64,000 nt of DNA from NCBI GenBank assembly GCA_047630175.1, contig JBLHVI010000007.1, forward strand, positions 38,296 to 102,295, read 5' to 3'. The notes below the pieces were generated by a model. It was not told the origin of the DNA and did not search any database. It saw nothing but the letters and a program-made list of their open reading frames with translations. Position numbers and translations under genes: made by a program. Within the stretch, counting starts at the first letter, position 1. Each line of letters begins with the position of its first letter. The DNA comes from UBA4582 sp047630175. Lineage in GTDB: Bacteria > Pseudomonadota > Gammaproteobacteria > Pseudomonadales > Azotimanducaceae. Below are positions 26,955-35,322 of the stretch, piece after piece.

Positions 26955-28040
26955 TCACAGACGGGTTTTACTATAAACAAACCACGACGAGGCAGCAAAG
27001 TTGAATAGACTAGCACTCACGACACCAATCATCAGAGCCAACACGCGATATTGATCAAAAAAAGCAAACTCACCGGTTAATGCGAGATAGACACTCCAAT
27101 TAAATGAAAATCCCACCATGCTCGCAAAAACGAATTCCAACCATTGTCGTAATTTCGCTCGCCTTGGCCTATGGCTAAAAGTTCCTTGCCGGTGCAACAT
27201 CCAGTTCCAGCTTACCGCCGGCCAGAAACTCAAACCTCTGGCAATCTGATGAGGTACGCCCAGCGCCTGAAAAAGAAAGTAAAAGATTACATCGACGACA
27301 AAACCACTCGCTCCAACAACGCCAAAATGAACAAATTCAGTCCAGTTTCGGAATTTATAAAAGTACAAGCGACGCAAGTGTTGAAGATACTTCAACTGCT
27401 GATTGAAGTTCATTTTGCTATCACCGACTTCCCTATCCTTGAAACCTATCGGCAGCTCGATAACACGATCAAAATTCCCTCGAACCATAATCTCTAAGCC
27501 TATTTTGTAACCAATAGGCTGCAGTTCCACTGCTCCCCGAAGGTCGTCTTTATTGAACCCGAAAAACCCCGACATAGGATCCGAGCACTTAACAAGGGGC
27601 CGCGCCATCACCGTTGCTAAATGTGAGTTCAAAAACCGCCATATACTCCAGCGCCGATCAAAACTACCGCCGGGAATATATCGACTGCCAACGACAAAAG
27701 CGCGAGGATTCTCAAGCATCGCTTTGAACATCGAAGGAATAGTGTCAACAGGATGAGACAAATCTGCATCCATCACCAGCACGTAGCCAAACCTGGCAGC
27801 CTCAATACCATCGATTACCGATAACGACAGGTCTCTGGGTCGGCCTGTTGGTCGCAGCAAGCGCAGAGGGTAAGTTAGTGCTAAGACGGCACAAACATTG
27901 ACCGTGTCATCCGGAGAGTTGTCATCAACAATAAGTAACTCATAGGTCGCACCTGCTGCACTCAAAGTTTTATCAACGGCTTTAGCCAACAATGCGAGGT
28001 TCTCTGCCTCCTTATAAGTTGGTACGACTATCGTCAGCAT
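26955..28040 (-). CDS. GT2 polyprenyl-phosphate glycosyltransferase fused to a GtrA-like domain
   Basis: Membrane-associated enzyme likely to transfer a sugar (mannose or glucose type) to polyprenyl phosphate. ~361 aa. N-terminal GT2 domain (~1-230): VVPTYKEAENL, LLIVDDNSPDDT, VLVMDADLSHPVDTIP and SRYIPGG match dolichyl-phosphate-mannose synthases. C-terminal GtrA domain (~235-360) has four hydrophobic helices (FVHFGVVGASGFVVDVIFYF onward). ATG at 28040 overlaps the stop of the upstream DUF2723 gene (TGATG), so the two are coupled. It would supply the lipid-linked sugar for that enzyme. Confidence 0.9.
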   Translation of the reverse strand: MLTIVVPTYKEAENLALLAKAVDKTLSAAGATYELLIVDDNSPDDTVNVCAVLALTYPLRLLRPTGRPRDLSLSVIDGIEAARFGYVLVMDADLSHPVDTIPSMFKAMLENPRAFVVGSRYIPGGSFDRRWSIWRFLNSHLATVMARPLVKCSDPMSGFFGFNKDDLRGAVELQPIGYKIGLEIMVRGNFDRVIELPIGFKDREVGDSKMNFNQQLKYLQHLRRLYFYKFRNWTEFVHFGVVGASGFVVDVIFYFLFQALGVPHQIARGLSFWPAVSWNWMLHRQGTFSHRPRRAKLRQWLEFVFASMVGFSFNWSVYLALTGEFAFFDQYRVLALMIGVVSASLFNFAASSWFVYSKTRL

Positions 28041-30091
28041 CAATTACAACTCACTTCAGGAAATTGGTTTTGAAGACGCGCGATCGCCTCGACCTGCTCG
28101 AGCATCTCGTAGCTCTGGAGCAACAAACACACGCTGGGGTTTGCCCGCGCTGGCATCGTATTAACGGACTGTTCGAAATAGTCTATCGCCGCCTCATAGC
28201 TAGGCGTTTCAAGGAGATATGCCCGGCCGTAAAGAGAATAGAGAATACCTTCACTTTTGGGCAGTGTATAAGACGGCATTACCTTTTTTGCCTCGTCTGC
28301 TAACTGTAATATCTCCGCCTTTGATCGACTTCCTGCAGGTTGATCGAGCCAAGACTTAAGCATTTCAAGTCGAAATTGATAGGTCAATTGCAAACGCTTA
28401 AATCGAGACGTCGAGGCAATATTAAAATTGTCATGAGGAAAATCATTAACGAGCGTTGCATACTGCTCACCAAATTTTTCAAGCAGGCTAAACAGAAACT
28501 GCTTCTCGTGCTCGTTATGCAACAAGTCTCCTTCATGGAGGTCGAGTAAATAGTCAAGAAACACGTCTAGCTCGGGGTTAATACCCACATCGCTATCACC
28601 ATTTTTGTTGAGTCTGGTCACAAGACCAAACCTCGTCATTGGCGTGAAAGCACTGTTCGTCGCAAACACTGGCCTCTGGGTCTGCTCGAGAAACTTAGAC
28701 AATCGACTGCTCTGTAATTCATCGCTATCCAACGGCGAACCGAGTCGATTACTGAACACAAAATCATTTAAATTTCTCAGCTCAATGTCTGGGCGTAAAC
28801 CTCTAACTCTGTTTAAGTAGCCAATCGGCCCAACATGATTATCACCGTTAGCAAATAAGATAGACTCCGGAGGCAAAGACTTCAGCACCGTACGCGCATA
28901 TGCATCCGCTAAATATGCACCGCTTCGATCAGTTCGAAAGTAATTACTTGTTAATACTATACTTACAGCAAGCAGTCCGACGGATATCGTCAGTGGCCGA
29001 CTTACCATCGCTACAGCCTGCATACTCGCTCGTACGCCAACCGCGTACCAGATTGCTAACGCACTGTAAGCAATCAGAGGGTAAGGCCAAAAAATAGCAC
29101 GCTGAAAAGCAGAGTAATCAAAGCCTACAAGCAGAAGTAGTATAAAACTGGTCGCCAAAAAAATTAGAACAACACTTAAACTTGCCGTCACTCTCCAGTG
29201 TCGACACGAGGATACTAAGCCAATAACGACCAAAGGCAGCGTTATCAAGCCAAGCTGCCGAGCTGTTTCGCCTGAAAGCCAAGACATGTAGCGTAACTTA
29301 TCAACCAACCCCGCCGTTTCTTGTTGGTCACTGTACGAGGATCGTGACACGTAACGGAAGAAATCACTCCATGAATTAACGCCTCCATGCACTGCGATCT
29401 CTGGTTCAGGATTCATCATCAGCGACAGATAAGGCAATAAGCCTGCCGCAAAACAGGTTAGCGATAGCAACCAGAACCGTGGTGCTTTGATAGCGGCTAA
29501 CAGATATTGCCAACGCGCCATTAGGGCAATAAAAACCCCCGAGCATGACAACACCATTAGCGGCCAATGATTTGACATTCCCAACCCAACAGCAAAACAT
29601 AGGCCTGCCCAACGACTCCACGTAGGCGCTTCATTAAAGCGTAATGCTAACCACCAAGCCTGCATGAAGAGCAATGCAGCCAAACTGTACACTTCAATAA
29701 TGATCGCCTGAGACCAAAAAACGGCCGAAAAACCATAACTTAAGGCTGCAACAAACGCAGTAACGCGATCTGTCGTTAACAATAAAACAACGCGATAAAA
29801 AACCACCAGCGCAAGACTTGCAAATATTGCGGAAATCATATTGCCATTAAAGACCGTTGAAGTAACAGTCATCTCACGGCACAAGAGAGTAAATAGCGGA
29901 TATCCGGGTGGGTGCGATATGCCTCCGAGGTTACACACCATCTGGAACAACCCGGCATCTTCTAAAGTGATCGTTCGCGGCATAGTGCTAACGTATGTAA
30001 CTAGCGTCAGAAAAAACACCAAAATTTGGTTTATAAGATCTTTTAGGCTTTCAGACAAAGGCTTCTTGTGAATAGTTGGGAGTGGCGCCAT
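28040..30091 (-). CDS. DUF2723 (TMEM260-like) membrane glycosyltransferase with C-terminal TPR-like region
   Basis: Polytopic membrane protein of the GT-C type DUF2723 family, whose animal member TMEM260 is a protein O-mannosyltransferase. 683 aa. Family signature TLEDAGLFQMVCNLGGISHPPGYPL at ~40-65 (acidic residue in the first periplasmic loop and the HPPGYPL block); about ten membrane helices to ~residue 400; then a soluble C-terminal half with helices in pairs (~560-680), TPR-like. The acceptor is unknown; a protein acceptor is an inference. Starts 124 nt after the stop of the pentaheme cytochrome and could be the tail of that operon. Confidence 0.85.
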   Translation of the reverse strand: MAPLPTIHKKPLSESLKDLINQILVFFLTLVTYVSTMPRTITLEDAGLFQMVCNLGGISHPPGYPLFTLLCREMTVTSTVFNGNMISAIFASLALVVFYRVVLLLTTDRVTAFVAALSYGFSAVFWSQAIIIEVYSLAALLFMQAWWLALRFNEAPTWSRWAGLCFAVGLGMSNHWPLMVLSCSGVFIALMARWQYLLAAIKAPRFWLLSLTCFAAGLLPYLSLMMNPEPEIAVHGGVNSWSDFFRYVSRSSYSDQQETAGLVDKLRYMSWLSGETARQLGLITLPLVVIGLVSSCRHWRVTASLSVVLIFLATSFILLLLVGFDYSAFQRAIFWPYPLIAYSALAIWYAVGVRASMQAVAMVSRPLTISVGLLAVSIVLTSNYFRTDRSGAYLADAYARTVLKSLPPESILFANGDNHVGPIGYLNRVRGLRPDIELRNLNDFVFSNRLGSPLDSDELQSSRLSKFLEQTQRPVFATNSAFTPMTRFGLVTRLNKNGDSDVGINPELDVFLDYLLDLHEGDLLHNEHEKQFLFSLLEKFGEQYATLVNDFPHDNFNIASTSRFKRLQLTYQFRLEMLKSWLDQPAGSRSKAEILQLADEAKKVMPSYTLPKSEGILYSLYGRAYLLETPSYEAAIDYFEQSVNTMPARANPSVCLLLQSYEMLEQVEAIARLQNQFPEVSCN

Positions 30092-30215
30092 CTTAATGAG
30101 TATCGATGGGCTAACTCAAGTGTTGCGCATGTCATTCGTGGCTAGGTACCGTCGACAGCAAAAAACCTGCGCGCTTACCAATGAATAGAAGTTGGCTCCG
30201 CCTTGTGCTGAACTG

Positions 30216-31559
30216 CTAGCGTTGGTACTCAAGCATGGTCAAGGTCAACTCAGCCGGTATGAACGTGTCTTCGTCGCTAACCTGGATATAAAGCCTGTTC
30301 AGCCAATCGCTTTCAGCATCGCGCATGCCCGCCGTACTAAGCAGCAAATCAATAGCCATGACTACTTGTTCTGCCGCGATGTAGTCTCGAAAGCGGTCTT
30401 GTCCGCCCGCCGCAACCAGCGCAGCCAGTAATTGTCGAGCACTCTTCGGATTGGATTGTGGCACTGCACTCGCCTCTATTTCGTGAATACTGCTTGAGAT
30501 CGACGCGATCAACTTCTCCAGCGGGCCACCAGCAGCAACACGCTGGTGCAGCTCACTAACCTGCTTGCGTAATGTTGCTTCAAGAGGTTCTGAAACAATA
30601 CTGGCGATCGCGAACAGCATGACGAAGTTCGCTACATTAAGCCTGACACTACCGGCGGGAAGCTGACCGTCCTGATCAGCCAGCCAGCGCGCCTCGTTCA
30701 TGGAATGATGACATGCATGGCAGTCAAAAAGTGCTAATTCAGGAAACTGTCCGCCTTTATCAAGACGCGCACTGATCAGGTGCAACGATTGCAAGGCACT
30801 GCTAGTTTGACCAATGACCCACGTTGACATGCTGTCGGTGTGTGATTTCAGTTCGCGATAGTCATCGTCCACAGCATAGTGTGCTGGTTGAAGAATGCTA
30901 AACGTGTCTAGTTCAAACGCTAGTCTCGGATGTCCTGCGCCCATGATGTCATGACTCGCCATTTTATCCGGCGTACCCAAATGACACGATAAGCATAGTT
31001 CCGCTCGGGCCTGAGTGTTGTCAGAAGGATACAGTCCGGCATCAAGACTGACCTTACGCGCATTATTACTGTCAGCATGAGCAGATATGTAATGTTCAGA
31101 GCCGCCGTGACAGGCCTCACAGCCCACACCATCGCTAATCAAAAATCGCTCACCCTGCTGCTCCGGTGCAACATTGTCGGCGTGGCAATCTAGGCAGAGA
31201 CTGGCCTCATGCGCATTCGCCAGCCCAAGGTTCGCTGCAATTTGTTGAGATTGAGCTGTCAATAGCGTCTGGTAGGCAACGCGATGACGGTCCCTTTGGC
31301 TCCATGTCACATACTCATTCTGCAGCACCCTGGTGCCCGACCGTGGACGCACAGAACCGTGGCAGACACCCGAAGCACAACTCGCAACGCCCAGATGTTT
31401 TTGGTTATCGGCCTGAGGTAACTCTGCCGCAAAACAGCTGCTTGCGCCTGCCAAACACAATAGTATTGAAGTAGTACCACATTTGACTATCAATGCTACA
31501 GACTGCCAAAGCACACGACTTGTCTTTAGACTTACCTGCCTGCTTGTCTGCCTCTTCAT
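30216..31559 (-). CDS. Pentaheme c-type cytochrome (cytochrome c554-like)
   Basis: Exported electron carrier. 447 aa with an N-terminal hydrophobic segment (~20-44, ending SCFAAE). Five heme sites: CASGVCH at 61-67 (a CX4CH variant), CLDCH 122-126, CEACH 147-151, CLSCH 189-193 and CHACH 280-284, with further histidines (H74-H92 region, H159, H210, H228) as distal ligands. The layout resembles the cytochrome c554/c3-type fold. The helical C-terminus (~300-447) has no hemes. ATG overlaps the stop of the decaheme gene by 4 nt, last gene of the seven-gene redox operon. Confidence 0.87.
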   Translation of the reverse strand: MKRQTSRQVSLKTSRVLWQSVALIVKCGTTSILLCLAGASSCFAAELPQADNQKHLGVASCASGVCHGSVRPRSGTRVLQNEYVTWSQRDRHRVAYQTLLTAQSQQIAANLGLANAHEASLCLDCHADNVAPEQQGERFLISDGVGCEACHGGSEHYISAHADSNNARKVSLDAGLYPSDNTQARAELCLSCHLGTPDKMASHDIMGAGHPRLAFELDTFSILQPAHYAVDDDYRELKSHTDSMSTWVIGQTSSALQSLHLISARLDKGGQFPELALFDCHACHHSMNEARWLADQDGQLPAGSVRLNVANFVMLFAIASIVSEPLEATLRKQVSELHQRVAAGGPLEKLIASISSSIHEIEASAVPQSNPKSARQLLAALVAAGGQDRFRDYIAAEQVVMAIDLLLSTAGMRDAESDWLNRLYIQVSDEDTFIPAELTLTMLEYQR

Positions 31560-34500
31560 TTATTCACCGCCGCCTGAGCCTGATTATTCGGATCTTTATC
31601 CGTGACAAACCAAGGCTTGCCCTGCTTGTCCAGATAAAGGCTACGCATATCTTCTTCCGATAAAGGGCCAGCGCCAAGACGACTAAACACTGCCACTTGG
31701 CCCCCTGTTTCATCTACCGCCCTATCACGCTCAAGACCACGTGATAGTGCCATCGCAGGCTTATCGGTTGCAAAGGCGCTGATCGTCTCCGGCTTTGGTT
31801 CTGGGCTAAAACCATAATATCGAGGTTGAGACTCAGGTGATGTTAGCTGAATCACCTTTAAGCCCGCAGCGCCGTCAGCAACGTAGGCCATCAAACTCGC
31901 GTTAGTCGTAGCAACAACGATGTCTTGCGCATCAACAATACCGTCTGTGTGCTGCTGGTAAAGCGCCATGACCTGAGGACGTGTAACGTCGACAATATAG
32001 ATACCCCCAGCGCCGGCCGCCACATAAGCGTAGGTGCGTGCCACGAAAACCTTGTGGGCATCCTTAATCGGGATAGTGTTACCCTCGACCAATTTTGCCG
32101 TGGCGGGATCAGTAATGTCGATGACTTTAAGCCCATCAGCATCGGTGACGAACAGAAATCGGAACTGCTGCACGACCGCTCGCGGGTCTTGCATGGCAAC
32201 AGTCTTAACGTAGCGGGGTTTGAGCGGGTTATCCAGATCAACAATAGCCACACCGTCACGAACTACAATGTAAGCAAAATGACCACCAACAGAAATATCT
32301 CTGGCACCATCGAGTACGCCATTTTCATTCCACGTCAATGCACGCTCAAGGAAATTATTCCTCGGTTCACCGTCGGCCAAAGTATCAATATTTGTCAAGA
32401 TAAGGCCTTCAACGGCATCAGTGATCAATGCGTAGTGATACAGCGGATGAAACGGCTTCTCCTGATTGACAACTCGCATGAGCTCACCTTGGTTGCGTTC
32501 TGGTGCAATAGGTTGCGTGGTGGAGAGTGACAGACAAGTCGCGTTCTCTGATGGAATCGCCGTATTCTGACCAAGAGCGGATGCAGGTGCGCTAATAATA
32601 CGCTGACTAACACCCTTATTAGCTATCGATGCTACGTCGTAGACCACCATTCCCTTACTGCCCTCGGCCGCAAATAAATACTCGCCGCGTAACTGCAGAC
32701 AACTAACCTCACCCGCAGAATGGCTGTATCCAGTTTCGAGTTTCTGATCGCGCTCCTTATGCTGGGCGAAGTAATCAGGATAGGCGTATCGATGTAAATA
32801 ACTACCAATCACCGCTTGGGGCTCGTCCCACTCAGTCACCTGCACAGCTTCAACGGAACCGGCACCCCCTACGTACGCATGGTAACCAATAAAGTCGATG
32901 AAGTCGGTACCATAGCCGAGTGTCTGGGCCATGATGGCATTATTATCGCCATTTTCATCGAGGTGACAGTCAGAACAAACCCGCGTTTCAGTCTTGCGGA
33001 CTGTGTGTGCAAAATGAGGATTGATGGCCTGAGAGCTATAACCGCTGGCAGATATCGGTGGCTGCTGCACATAGACTTTCTCCCTGTTCGAGTTAGTAGA
33101 AGACAACACCAGTGCCGAAGTTGAACGCAGCGGCGTAATGCGCCCACCATTAATTTTGCCGCGCCGACCAATCATAAATATCTGGTCTCGTGCGACCTGC
33201 GGGTTGTAAGTCGCATAGTTGCGACTCTCACCGCCGTCATAATGTTTACTCTCTGCTTTCCAGTTGGCTTCGATAGGCAAATGGCAACCGCCACAACTAG
33301 TGGTCCAAGACTGATGACAGGTGTAACACTCCATTTTTTCATAGCTGTGAGCACGCGACTCAGGATCAACGTCTTTACCCCAGGTTTGCTCACCTGAACC
33401 CATGCTCATTGTTTTAGCGCGCGCCGCTTTAGCATTGTACTGGCCATGTTCTGGATCCACGGAATCCTTTACTAGGCTCAGTTCCCATTCTCGATCAGGA
33501 AACATCAAACTACGCTGGTACAAACTCCCGTCGCGCCAACTAAAGCGGGGCTTACCGTCTGGGTTACGAATCAGGCTCAGGTCTGTGCCACCAAGAGGGG
33601 CCGCTGGACCCGAAGTACGCAAGGTAGGGTAAGCATCCGCTGTGCCATGGCAATCCACACAATCGATTTCAACTGCTGCAGCTACTTCACCATAGAGGTG
33701 ACCATTACCATGACTGTCTTGGGAGAAGTGACAGTCAACGCATTGCATACCAACATCCAAGTGTACCGACGACATGTGAACCGCCTTGTCAAACTTCTCG
33801 GGATCATCGGGCTCAACGATTTCGTCGTCAGCGTCTAGCAGGTTACCTTTGCGGTCTTTCTTAAACACTGCTCGGAAGTTCCAACCATGCCCGTGATAGT
33901 CGGCAAACTGCGTATTCTTAAGCGTCGGGTTCAGCTTCGAAACGTCCTTCAAGAAGTCTTGATCTGACCACAAGCCTTTTACCGCAGCACCCTCCGGATT
34001 ACGCTTGTTGATCTTTCGAATATCTTCATCTGTGGGATAGCGTTGCTCTTTTGGAAACATCGATGGCGCGTCACTTTCATAGTCCCACATGGTGTAACCC
34101 AAATAAGTATTAACGAACATATTGGGCTGGTGCATGTGACATGAAATACATTGGGATGTAGGTATGTTCCGCGAAAACACGTGCTTAATAGGGTGACCTG
34201 ACTCATCCTTCGGAATCGTCGGATCCACCGTCTGTGTCATACCCGTATTTCCCGCGCTCGCCCATGTACCCGAGTGACGAGGATCACGGTCGTTAGCGTA
34301 GACGACATGACACGAACCACAACCTGAAGTCCGATAATCGCCTGGATTATCATTGGTGCCGAGAAACCACATTAAGGGGTCGTTCAAACGCGTTTTATGG
34401 ATGTTCAACACGGGCACAGAAATTCGAGCGCCCGTACCAGGACCACGATTAGATTGACGGAAATCCGGTCGGCCAGGTTCCTCGATACGCTGAAACTGGC

Positions 34501-35311
34501 CTAACGCATTAGGCAAACCAGTTTCGGGGAAAAGGTTAGAAATATTGCGGCCGCCACGTTCGAAAACTCGGAAAATATCCCCAGGAGGAACAGTTTCCCA
34601 AGCAGGTACCGGATACAGCATCGGCAAGACGCCATGATCAAGCCACGCCTTTTCTGGATCTCGCAGCGGTGGACCCGCAAGCGCGCTCGCCTCACCATCA
34701 GGGGTATAGGCCTCACCAAGAATATACTTTTTGTAAGGCAGAATATTGTTAGCGTAGCTTGCGGCACCAAACAGCATGGCACCGCTTGCCATGATACTAC
34801 GTTTAGCAGCCTGCACAGTCGCCAGATGACAGGCACCACAGGCTTCCTCCGCTACCCGCAAGTCTGAAGGATTAACAAAGCGGACAAATTCTTTCGCCTC
34901 ACGATTTAACAAGGTGTAACTCACTTCGGGATTCGCACTTTTCGGAAAGTTCCAACTATCTGGATAACTTGGCAGAACATGGGCTAATTCCAGCATATGA
35001 GCCTCATCGTCACCGTTTTTATAGAACACATCGGCATTTCCGCCGTGACAATCAGTACAACCTAAAATAACACTTGGACTGGCGTGCATGCTCGCACTGT
35101 CGGTCGCAGTATGGCAGGACTCGCAACCGGCACTCTTTGCTTTAGCCGATGCTACGGATTGTGACTTGGGTGCCGCAGGAATCGGATCGTAATGCCGTTC
35201 GATATGGGTACCACCCGACTCTGAGGCAAAAGACGCCGTCACGAACAGCGATAACCCAGCCAATACTAGCCAAATCAGGTGGGATGCAAAGCTGTATTTA
35301 ACGTCTTTCAT
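31556..35311 (-). CDS. Decaheme c-type cytochrome fused to an LVIVD-repeat domain
   Basis: Giant exported multiheme cytochrome, 1251-1255 aa. Start taken at the ATG 35311 (MKDVKYSF, giving a normal signal peptide to ~residue 33); a GTG at 35323 overlapping the upstream stop is the alternative. Numbered from that GTG, heme motifs are at C67, C89, C162, C335, C392, C528, C555, C666, C677 and C783, all CXXCH. From ~870 to ~1190 are LVIVD-type repeats (AYVAAGAGGIYIVDVT, LFVTDADGLKVIDITDP, AYVADGAAGLKVIQL), expected to form a beta-propeller. No lipobox. Probably at the outer membrane or cell surface; partner and substrate unknown. Confidence 0.85.
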   Translation of the reverse strand: MKDVKYSFASHLIWLVLAGLSLFVTASFASESGGTHIERHYDPIPAAPKSQSVASAKAKSAGCESCHTATDSASMHASPSVILGCTDCHGGNADVFYKNGDDEAHMLELAHVLPSYPDSWNFPKSANPEVSYTLLNREAKEFVRFVNPSDLRVAEEACGACHLATVQAAKRSIMASGAMLFGAASYANNILPYKKYILGEAYTPDGEASALAGPPLRDPEKAWLDHGVLPMLYPVPAWETVPPGDIFRVFERGGRNISNLFPETGLPNALGQFQRIEEPGRPDFRQSNRGPGTGARISVPVLNIHKTRLNDPLMWFLGTNDNPGDYRTSGCGSCHVVYANDRDPRHSGTWASAGNTGMTQTVDPTIPKDESGHPIKHVFSRNIPTSQCISCHMHQPNMFVNTYLGYTMWDYESDAPSMFPKEQRYPTDEDIRKINKRNPEGAAVKGLWSDQDFLKDVSKLNPTLKNTQFADYHGHGWNFRAVFKKDRKGNLLDADDEIVEPDDPEKFDKAVHMSSVHLDVGMQCVDCHFSQDSHGNGHLYGEVAAAVEIDCVDCHGTADAYPTLRTSGPAAPLGGTDLSLIRNPDGKPRFSWRDGSLYQRSLMFPDREWELSLVKDSVDPEHGQYNAKAARAKTMSMGSGEQTWGKDVDPESRAHSYEKMECYTCHQSWTTSCGGCHLPIEANWKAESKHYDGGESRNYATYNPQVARDQIFMIGRRGKINGGRITPLRSTSALVLSSTNSNREKVYVQQPPISASGYSSQAINPHFAHTVRKTETRVCSDCHLDENGDNNAIMAQTLGYGTDFIDFIGYHAYVGGAGSVEAVQVTEWDEPQAVIGSYLHRYAYPDYFAQHKERDQKLETGYSHSAGEVSCLQLRGEYLFAAEGSKGMVVYDVASIANKGVSQRIISAPASALGQNTAIPSENATCLSLSTTQPIAPERNQGELMRVVNQEKPFHPLYHYALITDAVEGLILTNIDTLADGEPRNNFLERALTWNENGVLDGARDISVGGHFAYIVVRDGVAIVDLDNPLKPRYVKTVAMQDPRAVVQQFRFLFVTDADGLKVIDITDPATAKLVEGNTIPIKDAHKVFVARTYAYVAAGAGGIYIVDVTRPQVMALYQQHTDGIVDAQDIVVATTNASLMAYVADGAAGLKVIQLTSPESQPRYYGFSPEPKPETISAFATDKPAMALSRGLERDRAVDETGGQVAVFSRLGAGPLSEEDMRSLYLDKQGKPWFVTDKDPNNQAQAAVNK

Positions 35312-35322
35312 GTATTGAGGCA

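Noticed and set aside
31925..32530. 201-codon plus-strand ORF inside the LVIVD-decaheme gene
   Set aside because: Antisense to a gene with clear heme and LVIVD motifs; its translation has no domain.
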